A DNA stretch of 64,000 bases from NCBI RefSeq assembly GCF_000613885.1, contig NZ_BAJV01000004.1, forward strand, positions 124,001-188,000, written 5' to 3'. Of this stretch, positions 57,097-64,000 are shown piece after piece (position 1 is the stretch's first letter; each line of letters opens with the position of its first letter). The notes under the pieces are model-generated. The model was not told where the DNA came from and ran no database searches. It was given only the letters and a program-made list of their open reading frames with translations. Position numbers and translations under genes: made by a program. The DNA is from Asaia prunellae JCM 25354. Its GTDB lineage: Bacteria > Pseudomonadota > Alphaproteobacteria > Acetobacterales > Acetobacteraceae.

Positions 57097-57906
57097 TCAG
57101 ATCCTCTCTCCAGGCGTCGACACTTCGAGCATGTTGATCCCCGAGAGAACGGGTATGCAATTTTCGCGTACGGACGGGCGTACATGATAATCATCTTTGG
57201 GCAAGGTCACCGTCACAGGTGCAAAAGCCGTTTCATTCAGGCGATAGCCAATTCCCCACTGAGTGGTAAATGGCTCCCGGATGCCAAAAGCCCGTATTTT
57301 CTTTCTGATCTTGCAGATCATGACATCAATCACCTTGCCGAAAGGTTCATCCTCACCGCTGTAGAGACTGTCGAGAAGAACCTCCTTGCTCAGAACCTGC
57401 GTCTTTCTCATGGCAAGCAGGACAAACAAATCATATTCCTTGCGCGTCAATGGCACAACAGTGCTGTCAATATGCACCTCGCGACGCTCAATACCAACGT
57501 GCAGGCGACCAATATGCAATGTCGGGCTATCATGTCCCCCTGCGCGACGGATAACGGCCCTGAGACGCGCCAGAAGCACGTTGTGATCGGTATTTTCAGC
57601 GACGCAATCATCTGCACCAGCTGTAAAGAGATCAACTTCCCCTTCATCAGTCCCATTTTGACGCATGACGATGATCGGTGCCGAGATTTTACCTTTTCGG
57701 ATCTGGCGCACGATACGCACATCAGATGACGATTGTTGCACAACGACAATATCGTAATGTGATCTTCTCAGCGTTTCCACAATACCGGAAGCCTCACCCG
57801 TGCTGAGAGAAAATGAGCCTGCGATAGCCGCTCTGGAAAGCCCCTCAGTAGGACGCCCGCATGAGGCATTCTCACCGACACACAATACACGCATCGCATT
57901 CACCAC
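57097..57906 (-). CDS. CtrA/FtcR-like flagellar response regulator with degenerate receiver
   Basis: A 269-residue OmpR-type regulator. The winged-helix part (LHIGRLHVGIERREVHI, VPLTRKEYDLFVLLAMRKTQVLSKEVLLDSLYSGEDEPFGKVIDVMICKIRKKIRAFGI, WGIGYRLNE) follows CtrA closely. The receiver part keeps the fold (MRVLCVGEN; KISAPIIVMRQNG; DLFTAGADD) but lacks the phosphoacceptor: YDIVVVQ has Gln57 where CtrA has Asp. The active-site Lys is replaced by Glu104, and the acidic pair is only GEN. A 45-residue tail follows the DNA-binding domain. ATG 57894 (MRVL) is an alternative start. It probably controls flagellar genes without phosphorylation (inference). Confidence 0.78.
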   Translation of the reverse strand: MVNAMRVLCVGENASCGRPTEGLSRAAIAGSFSLSTGEASGIVETLRRSHYDIVVVQQSSSDVRIVRQIRKGKISAPIIVMRQNGTDEGEVDLFTAGADDCVAENTDHNVLLARLRAVIRRAGGHDSPTLHIGRLHVGIERREVHIDSTVVPLTRKEYDLFVLLAMRKTQVLSKEVLLDSLYSGEDEPFGKVIDVMICKIRKKIRAFGIREPFTTQWGIGYRLNETAFAPVTVTLPKDDYHVRPSVRENCIPVLSGINMLEVSTPGERI

Positions 57907-58359
57907 CAGATTTCAGAACGAACAGTAAAAATTAATATTCTGTTTATTTTTTTTACTTATATTATGATTTTTATACATTTATTTCGAATATATTTATAAT
58001 ATCTTTACATATTACACCAGCAGTCTTCCAAGTTCGATTGGAATCCTACATCACTCCTACTATGAACACCACCTCTTTGTTGCGAAACAAGACAAGATTC
58101 TCGCAATCTGACAAGGGTAACAAGACCCTCTCGTGTGGCGACAACAGAGTATCTGGATATGACGGAATGTCGGGTGCGACACATTCTGAAAAAAATATAT
58201 CTCCTTGTGTTTTTCCATGCTAGGCAGCTCAGACCCGTGCCGGATAATGAAGTGTCTCTCATAAATGACGCTCCCCTGTCTTCCATAGGACACAAGATCA
58301 GGGTGATCGGCACCTCGCTTTGTTCTGATCGTTTCAACTGGTCATATATCTGGAGAAGC
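57907..58359. other. AT-rich gap upstream of the regulator
   Basis: These 453 bases include a strongly AT-rich stretch (about 57925-58015), likely the promoter/UP region of the leftward regulator. Short open frames on both strands in 58038-58293 do not look like proteins. Confidence 0.4.
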
Positions 58360-58605
58360 ATGGTCATCATGACGGACATCACTGCTGCATCGTCACTCTC
58401 CGCTGTTCTGCATCAAACAACGGTTGCCGCTTCACATGAGGCCTATAGCGCTGCCAGAAGCGGTCATAATGTGCCCCTCCATTCCGCGAGTGGCACAAAT
58501 AACGTGCCGGATAATCTGTTTTCCGCAGACGGCACCTTCCTGGGCTCGAATGATACAAATAAAAAAACATCACCCCTTAGTCAGGCCATTGACTTCCTCG
58601 TCTGA
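58360..58605 (+). CDS. Small hypothetical protein (81 residues)
   Basis: ATG 58360 follows GGAGAAGC and opens an 81-residue frame (MVIMTDITAASSLSAVLHQTT... ending SPLSQAIDFLV). ATG 58369 is an alternative. Composition is rich in Ser, Ala, Asn and Thr, with no membrane segment or signal peptide. It lies between the regulator promoter and the secreted solenoid gene, in a flagellar context. I do not recognise it; it may be a secreted flagellar accessory or not real. Confidence 0.4.
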   Translation: MVIMTDITAASSLSAVLHQTTVAASHEAYSAARSGHNVPLHSASGTNNVPDNLFSADGTFLGSNDTNKKTSPLSQAIDFLV

Positions 58606-58689
58606 CTTCCCCGGAAAGTATATATTTTCATTGATACACCCTGAAAATCTATTTTCAGAAAAAACTGTCCCAGGTATTTCAGAACGGCA

Positions 58690-61293
58690 ATGCGAATAGT
58701 GTTTCCGACGATCAGCATGTCCAGCACCAGAACGCATTGCGTCCGATCAGGCGCTATAGCCGTACTTGCTGTTCTTTCCCTTCAGACGGCAAGCGCAGCA
58801 CATTCATCACATCCTTTGCACAGACATGCCGCAGCACATAATCAGAAGAATTCAGCGCGTACCGCTCCGCCACCAGCCATACCCCCCACACAAAACGGTC
58901 CGGGCGGACAACAGGAAGCGCTTGTAAGTGGCTTGCCGGCTTCGTGGCGGGCCAAAGTGCTGGATATTTCACCCGGCGAGGCAAAACCCCATTCTCCTGA
59001 AATACCGCAACAAGCAAAACCGGGAACTGTTCCCACCTCATCCGTCAGGGAACAGGATCAAACCCGGACCCTATCCGGCATGCCAAATTCTCCTCCTGAA
59101 ATGGTGGATCATATTCTTTTGCCGATTCCTCCCCAAATCGGTATCGCAGCCTTTGAAAGCGGCGATCGCTTTCTGATCGTCGTGGACAATGCCTTTCCGA
59201 TGGACACGCAAGCGATCCACGGAACGGGTTTTTTCTCTTCCCTGACTGTCAATCTGCTTCCCGACGCAACAGTCATTCAGCTGCATCGTCCTGATACGCG
59301 TCGCCTGTATCTGTCACAGCAGGCAAATGGCTGGATTCTGGGCGACAAGCCTCCAGCTGGAATACCGGACGGCCATGTGATCAACCCCCTCCCGGTAACC
59401 GACGGTATATTATATCCCCTGCGCCGCAGCGGACGCGTATTGTCTCTTGCCGACCCGGCCTCGGGCGCACGACTTCTGATTGGAACATCCCTGCTTGATG
59501 AAGGCGGGATTCTCGCAATGAGGCACGCAGACGGCTACGATGTATGGCCGACACTGGAAGGGGTGGTCATTGCTGCGCATGATCCTGATGTTTCACTGGT
59601 GACCGTATCTTCGGGTCTGCTCCTGAACAGGGATGGCCAGAAATTCGTGGATGACGGACAAGCAGTCTATGCCAATGATGTCGATCTCAGATGGCTCGAT
59701 CTGCAGGACTTGCCCAATCAGGATCTGCTGAAACGCTACCGGAAAAATCTTCTGAGAGCCGCTGATTCCCAGCCTGCCGACCGCTTTGGTGTCCGCCTAG
59801 CTCTCGCACGTACTGCTCTCAACATGGGAGCATTCAGGGAAGCGCGCGGGATTCTTTCGATTGCACTGCGCGACGACCCCGAGGAAATCGGCCGCCCTGA
59901 GGTCAGGTTCCTGATAACCGCAACCGAATTACTGGCAGGCTCTCCGGAAAATGCCAGCGCTCTGAATGGCCCCTGGCCTCAACAACAGCAACGTGCCCTC
60001 CAGCTCTGGCGCGCCTTGTATCTCGAAGCACTCGATCAGAGTAATGAGCAGAGCCTTCATCGCCTCGCCCTGGATATGAACCGGCTACGCGCCTATCCTG
60101 CAAATCTCAGAGATATCCTCATGCCCCTTGCCGCCGAAGCCATTGCGCGACGGGGCAGGGTTGCCGATCTGCCTGTTCTGGACAATCTGCCTGATCAGCC
60201 CGCTTATCAGTTCACCAGGGCTCTTGCAGCCCGGCGACTGGGACAGAAAGATCATGCCTATGATGTGCTGAAAATGCTTTCGAACAGCCGTGATGTCATT
60301 ATTGCCGAAAAAGCTGCCGAGGAAAAAACAAGGATCGATCAAGAGCGCGGAACCCTTACAACAGAGCAAGAGGTCAGGGCACTGGACGATCTCGTGCTCG
60401 ATGCACGTCTTGCCGGTCGGGAAAAACAACTGCGATTAAGGCAGGCCGAGGCCTATATCCAGGACAAACAATGGCAAAAAGCTGCCGACATTATCGATCA
60501 GGGCGTCCCTGAGAGCGGGCCGTCTCATTATACCACGCTTCGCCATACTCTTCTTTTGCAGGCTTTGACGGGTATCGCCAGCCAGGATAGCACCACACTC
60601 GACAGATCCCGGCAAATACGGAATGCCGCTCTTCTGAAGGCTCACATACCCGCCCTCCCCCCCGGGGAGGAACGCGCGGCTCTCCTTGCTGCCTATGGAG
60701 AAACGATGCTTTCCCTCGGGCTGCCAGGCGATGCTGTCAAGGCACTTTCCCAGGCTGTCCCCTTTCTGGTATCCCCGCCCGCCAGAGCAGCAGCCGGGGC
60801 CTCTCTGGCACAGGCTGCATTGGCAGAACAGCAGCCTTCTCTGGCCGCCAGCGCACTGAGCGAAACAGAAAACCCGGAAATTCCTGCCGTCTTGCAAGCC
60901 AGACGAACTCTTCTCAAGGCCAGAATCGCCTTCGCAAACGGCGATCGTTCCACAGGACTTGCCTTGCTCAAAACCAGCTCCCTGCCCGAAGCACGCCTCC
61001 TGAGCGCACAGGATCATGAAAACCGGAATGAATGGATGGCTGCCACAGCTGAGCTCCAGAGACTGGCAGAAGAAACGATCCAACCCGATGGATCACTGGA
61101 AAAGGACAAGCAGGATCTGGCACTTCGGCTCGCTTCTGACGCCACCCGTGCAGGTAATGATGCAGCATTGCGCTGGATTTCCGAGCTGGTCGGCACGCGC
61201 AGCCTGGATGATAGACATGCCCGCCTCTTCTCGCTCCTGCGGCAGAGCCATCTTCAAGGCGGAGCCATTCACCAAAATGATACCATTCGATGA
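58690..61293 (+). CDS. Secreted alpha-solenoid (TPR-like) protein in the flagellar cluster
   Basis: An 867-residue protein with an N-terminal export signal (GAIAVLAVLSLQTASA; start ATG 58690 or 58717). A His/Pro-rich linker follows, then a beta-rich domain (about 140-350: RFLIVVDNAFPMD, ATVIQLHRPDTRRLYL, RVLSLADPASGARLLIG). A long helical array of degenerate TPR-like repeats covers about 360-860 (RLALARTALNMGAFREARGILSIALRDDP; LLAAYGETMLSLGLPGDAVKALSQAVPF; AELQRLAEETIQPD). I know no name for it. The repeat scaffold suggests protein binding in the periplasm or envelope, perhaps at the basal body. Confidence 0.6.
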   Translation: MRIVFPTISMSSTRTHCVRSGAIAVLAVLSLQTASAAHSSHPLHRHAAAHNQKNSARTAPPPAIPPTQNGPGGQQEALVSGLPASWRAKVLDISPGEAKPHSPEIPQQAKPGTVPTSSVREQDQTRTLSGMPNSPPEMVDHILLPIPPQIGIAAFESGDRFLIVVDNAFPMDTQAIHGTGFFSSLTVNLLPDATVIQLHRPDTRRLYLSQQANGWILGDKPPAGIPDGHVINPLPVTDGILYPLRRSGRVLSLADPASGARLLIGTSLLDEGGILAMRHADGYDVWPTLEGVVIAAHDPDVSLVTVSSGLLLNRDGQKFVDDGQAVYANDVDLRWLDLQDLPNQDLLKRYRKNLLRAADSQPADRFGVRLALARTALNMGAFREARGILSIALRDDPEEIGRPEVRFLITATELLAGSPENASALNGPWPQQQQRALQLWRALYLEALDQSNEQSLHRLALDMNRLRAYPANLRDILMPLAAEAIARRGRVADLPVLDNLPDQPAYQFTRALAARRLGQKDHAYDVLKMLSNSRDVIIAEKAAEEKTRIDQERGTLTTEQEVRALDDLVLDARLAGREKQLRLRQAEAYIQDKQWQKAADIIDQGVPESGPSHYTTLRHTLLLQALTGIASQDSTTLDRSRQIRNAALLKAHIPALPPGEERAALLAAYGETMLSLGLPGDAVKALSQAVPFLVSPPARAAAGASLAQAALAEQQPSLAASALSETENPEIPAVLQARRTLLKARIAFANGDRSTGLALLKTSSLPEARLLSAQDHENRNEWMAATAELQRLAEETIQPDGSLEKDKQDLALRLASDATRAGNDAALRWISELVGTRSLDDRHARLFSLLRQSHLQGGAIHQNDTIR

Positions 61294-61425
61294 TATACAG
61301 TCGGAAATTTTTTGTTACAGGCAAGAGTTCCGCTTCTCATGCGAAAGGTTGCGCACTAAACTCTTTCCATAGTCAAAAATATCTTGCGGTCCCACAGATA
61401 CCGCCACAGGAACGGTGAGAGACCC

Positions 61426-61836
61426 ATGCTGCAGGCAGACCTGGCACGATTTACCACTCATGATTCCGGCACGGATGTACTGGATCTCGCAACAAGACGT
61501 ATGAAATGGCTTCAGAACCGCGAATCGGTTCTGGCAGGAAATATTGCGAATGCGAATACACCTGGCTATGCCGCACACGATGTCTCACAGTTTGCCGGCA
61601 TTCTGAACGATCATCTGTCGGTATCTCTTGCGCGCACAGAAACAGATCACCTTGCTGGAACGGCTCCCCGGAGCAGCATAACGCTCAATGCCGGGAATAA
61701 TTCTCTGGACGGTAATCAGGTCGATCTCGAAACAGAGCTTGAGAAAATCACCGCCACCGACGATCAGCAGCGTCTGGCCACAAATACCTACAGTACATAC
61801 ATGTCGATGTTTTCCATTGTACTCGGCTCGTCATAA
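61426..61836 (+). CDS. flgB: Flagellar proximal-rod protein FlgB
   Basis: A 136-residue rod protein. LDLATRRMKWLQNRESVLAGNIANANTPGYAAHDVSQFAGIL is the FlgB N-terminal signature, and VDLETELEKITATDDQQRLATNTYSTYMSMFSIVLGSS the C-terminal. ATG 61426 is chosen where the family region starts; the frame is open to 61384. It is followed by flgC after 23 bases. fliE, often third in this run, is not seen between flgC and flgF. Confidence 0.92.
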   Translation: MLQADLARFTTHDSGTDVLDLATRRMKWLQNRESVLAGNIANANTPGYAAHDVSQFAGILNDHLSVSLARTETDHLAGTAPRSSITLNAGNNSLDGNQVDLETELEKITATDDQQRLATNTYSTYMSMFSIVLGSS

Positions 61837-61859
61837 CTTCGACCGGATAGATATTTATC

Positions 61860-62267
61860 ATGAATTTTTCTGAAACGATCGGAATCTCCGCAGCCGGCAT
61901 GCAGGTCCAGTCGAAACGGCTGCAAGTCGCGGCCGAGAATCTGGCAAACGCCGAAACGACAGGCGCGTCACCTGGTTCCGACCCTTACCGCCGAAAAACC
62001 ATTACTTTCAGGGAAATGCTTGATCGCGATACAGGCGCATCATCTGTCAGTGTCAGGGAGATCGGTCAGGATCAGTCAGCCTTCGAAACACGTTATGACC
62101 CCTCTCACCCTGCTGCCGATACGAGCGGACTGGTCAAGATGCCGAATGTCGATTCAATGACCGAAATCCTCGATACCCATGAAGCACAGCATTCCTATGA
62201 AGCCAATCTGAACACAATGCAGATCACCCGGTCGATGCTTACACGCACAATCAATCTGATGAAGTGA
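61860..62267 (+). CDS. flgC: Flagellar proximal-rod protein FlgC
   Basis: A 135-residue rod protein. MNFSETIGISAAGMQVQSKRLQVAAENLANAETTGASPGSDPYRRKTITF is the FlgC N-terminus, then YDPSHPAADTSGLVKMPNVDSMTEILDTHEAQHSYEANLNTMQITRSMLTRTINLMK. It stacks with FlgB, FlgF and FliE in the proximal rod. It follows flgB closely and precedes flgF by 76 bases. Confidence 0.94.
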   Translation: MNFSETIGISAAGMQVQSKRLQVAAENLANAETTGASPGSDPYRRKTITFREMLDRDTGASSVSVREIGQDQSAFETRYDPSHPAADTSGLVKMPNVDSMTEILDTHEAQHSYEANLNTMQITRSMLTRTINLMK

Positions 62268-62343
62268 TTTCCGCCAGCACACCAGAACAAGAAACAGCAC
62301 GTCGATTTCCCCGGCGTCATGATCAAAGCCCGGATGGATTATC

Positions 62344-63087
62344 ATGGATAGTACGGCCTATATTGCCCTTTCAAGGTTAGACGTCCTGAAACGTGGTCTT
62401 GAAATTACCGCCAATAACCTCGCGAACGAGAATACAGACGGCTTCAAAACCTCCCGGCAGCTATTTTCACAATATCTGGTTCATCAGAAGGGTGCCGGGC
62501 AGATTTCTGGCGATAAAGAACAGGTTTATGCGCAGGACAAGGCCACATTTCGCGACACCATCCAGGGACCATTACGCAGCACAGGTAATCCGACTGATGT
62601 GGCGATAAATGGAGAGGGTTATTTCGCCGTGCGCACGACGCAGGGTGTTCGCCTGACAAGAAATGGTCAGTTTACGCGTCGACTTGATGGAACAATTACT
62701 GACGGTTCAGGAAACCCTGTTCTTGATCGAAACAGCCGTAATCTGGTGTTACGACAGGAAAATGAGGATTTCACGATTGCAAAAGATGGTACTATTTCCA
62801 CACAGGACGGTGCTCTGGGAATGCTTGGTGTTGTCACCGTCAAAAATCCCCAGACCCTGATCGCTGAAGGGCAGTATCTCCTGAAACCAACGACACCAAC
62901 CCAGCCTGTTCTTACACCGGAGCTGCATCAGGCAATGCTTGAAAGCAGCAATGTCAATGCCGTCTCGGAAACCACCCATCTTGTCGAGATCCAGAGAGAT
63001 TACGACCTCGCCTTCCAGCTCATCCAGACGGAGTCGACGCGCAATCAGAACGCAATCGACAAGATTACAGCAGAACCGGCTACCTGA
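62344..63087 (+). CDS. flgF: Flagellar proximal-rod protein FlgF
   Basis: A 247-residue protein. The N-terminus YIALSRLDVLKRGLEITANNLANENTDGFKTSRQLFSQYL differs from FlgG in the way usual for FlgF. PTDVAINGEGYFAVRTTQGVRLTRNGQFTRRLDGTITDGSGNPVLDR and the C-terminal ESSNVNAVSETTHLVEIQRDYDLAFQLIQTESTRNQNAIDKI follow. It forms part of the rod below FlgG. The lipoprotein gene begins two bases after its stop. Confidence 0.93.
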   Translation: MDSTAYIALSRLDVLKRGLEITANNLANENTDGFKTSRQLFSQYLVHQKGAGQISGDKEQVYAQDKATFRDTIQGPLRSTGNPTDVAINGEGYFAVRTTQGVRLTRNGQFTRRLDGTITDGSGNPVLDRNSRNLVLRQENEDFTIAKDGTISTQDGALGMLGVVTVKNPQTLIAEGQYLLKPTTPTQPVLTPELHQAMLESSNVNAVSETTHLVEIQRDYDLAFQLIQTESTRNQNAIDKITAEPAT

Positions 63088-63089
63088 TC

Positions 63090-63539
63090 ATGACGTACGC
63101 TTTTTGGCCGCTACGCTTTCGCCTGCTCTGCTCCCTGTCACTGGCACACGCGTCAGAGGACAGCACGCATGTCATGATTTCACGACACCATCACGCAGCG
63201 ACCCGGATTTCTGTCATGATCGGGCTGTTTCTGCTCGAAAGTATGGTAAGCGGCTGCGCTGTCGATGACGTGGCACGCCATCTTACGGGACGTGACTGTA
63301 ATGCCGGCTATATCCAGCAGGGCGAAGACTGGTGCGCACCACCTGAGCGCCCACCCGCACCTCAGCCCTATTGCACGAAAAGCTGGAATGGAGTCGATTG
63401 CTGGAGTCGACCGGACCTTATGCCCAATGTGGCACGACAGGTTGCAGAAGGCCCGACCGGCCTGACACAAGACCAGAACGCAAACCGCCTGAACCTGCCC
63501 CTCAAACAGACCCCTCCTACAAATGCCTATCTGCCCTGA
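63090..63539 (+). CDS. Predicted cysteine-rich lipoprotein
   Basis: Open to 149 residues. A lipoprotein signal is best read from ATG 63216 (MIGLFLLESMVSGC, lipobox VSGC) or ATG 63174, rather than the first ATG at 63090. The mature part has DCNAGYIQQGEDWCAPPERPPAPQPYCTKSWNGVDCWSRPD, with four cysteines that could form disulfides in the envelope. It stands between flgF and fliF. I do not recognise the family. Similar small lipoproteins in flagellar loci have no fixed role. Confidence 0.5.
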   Translation: MTYAFWPLRFRLLCSLSLAHASEDSTHVMISRHHHAATRISVMIGLFLLESMVSGCAVDDVARHLTGRDCNAGYIQQGEDWCAPPERPPAPQPYCTKSWNGVDCWSRPDLMPNVARQVAEGPTGLTQDQNANRLNLPLKQTPPTNAYLP

Positions 63540-63673
63540 TCCAAAATAAATAGAAACCAATGTAATAATTGATCATTACCAATTAACCTGGCGTATTATT
63601 TAATATACTTTTTTCTGGAGATTATCGTGAATACTGACTCTTGCATGGCCCGGGCCTGACAAACAAAAATCGA

Positions 63674-64000
63674 TGAAAGATTTTCTCTCATCACTCAGGG
63701 CACTGGGCCGCACGCGACTGATCGCCCTCGGCGCTGTCGGGGTAACACTTGTTGCCTTTCTCGGATTCCTGGTTTTTGGCAAGGCCCAACAGCCTACGGC
63801 GCTGCTGTATGGCAATCTCGATCTGACCGAGGCGGCCAGAATGGTAGAAGATCTTACAAAAGCCCATATCGGGTCTTCTACCTCTCCGGATGGGGCAAGC
63901 CTTTACGTTGCGCCGGATGAGGTCGCCAAGCACGTCTGTTACTCGCCCGGGACGGATTACCCAATGGCGGCAGCGTCGGCTATGAGCTCTTTGATAAAAG
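63674..64000 (+). CDS. fliF: Flagellar MS-ring protein FliF, 3' truncated by window end, frameshifted near 63930
   Basis: MKDFLSSLRALGRTRLIALGAVGVTLVAFLGFLVFG gives a cytoplasmic tip and the first membrane helix, and LLYGNLDLTEAARMVEDL and GASLYVAPDEVAK match the FliF periplasmic domain. After 63930 one base is missing; adding it restores RLLLARDGLPNGGSVGYELFDK, the strongly conserved FliF motif. FliF forms the MS ring on which the motor is built. TTAACC (63583-63588) lies about 90 bases upstream. The rest lies outside the window. Confidence 0.9.

Noticed and set aside
1-64000. CRISPR arrays, tRNA or rRNA genes, insertion sequences, phage genes
   Set aside because: I saw no regularly spaced repeats, no tRNA-like or rRNA-like sequence, and no transposase, integrase or phage structural motifs.

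Overview
The window most likely comes from a motile alphaproteobacterium of the acetic acid bacteria (Acetobacteraceae), possibly Asaia-like; the genus is a guess. The reasons are two proteins with a C-terminal Hint domain, TonB receptors of the siderophore type, a NasT/NasS pair beside a CysJ-like flavoprotein, a CtrA/FtcR-like flagellar regulator, and a flagellar cluster with alphaproteobacterial proteins (DUF1217, a DUF6468-like protein next to fliM).

Region 1 (1-2466) is the end of a nitrate assimilation locus: the C-terminal part of a reductase flavoprotein, the ANTAR antiterminator NasT and its nitrate-sensing partner NasS. Region 2 (2505-9484) is a sugar divergon. A TIM-barrel isomerase/epimerase, an RpiR regulator and a ribokinase-family kinase run left; a sugar ABC importer (binding protein, double ATPase, permease) runs right. 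Two matching GTGA-N9-TCAC palindromes lie between them. Region 3 (9543-21311) is a surface/uptake region: two Hint proteins with beta-helix-like passengers surround two TonB-dependent receptors, a secreted protein follows the first receptor, and a FkbM methyltransferase closes the region. Region 4 (21383-25449) holds a two-component system and a membrane chemoreceptor.

Region 5 (25799-64000) is a large flagellar and chemotaxis cluster. Leftward: flgK-flgL-TPR/glycosyltransferase, flgG-flgA-flgH, flgI-flgJ-flgN-lipoprotein, a second TPR/glycosyltransferase, a soluble PAS-PAS chemoreceptor and a CtrA-like regulator. Rightward: flgE, fliL-fliM-DUF6468, a lytic transglycosylase, flhA, a DUF1217 protein carrying hook-like modules, fliI-fliJ, a glycosyltransferase, motB-motA, fliK-flgD, a small unknown ORF, a secreted alpha-solenoid protein, flgB-flgC-flgF, a lipoprotein and the start of fliF. 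Together these cover rod, hook, rings, hook-filament junction, export ATPase and gate, stator, motor switch, chemoreceptors and probable glycosylation.

The most important caution is that at least 17 one-base indels break otherwise intact genes, nearly all of them in short base runs. I read these as probable sequencing errors. Broken genes are therefore listed over their full reconstructed spans, with the break position given. All identifications come from reading motifs; no database search was run.
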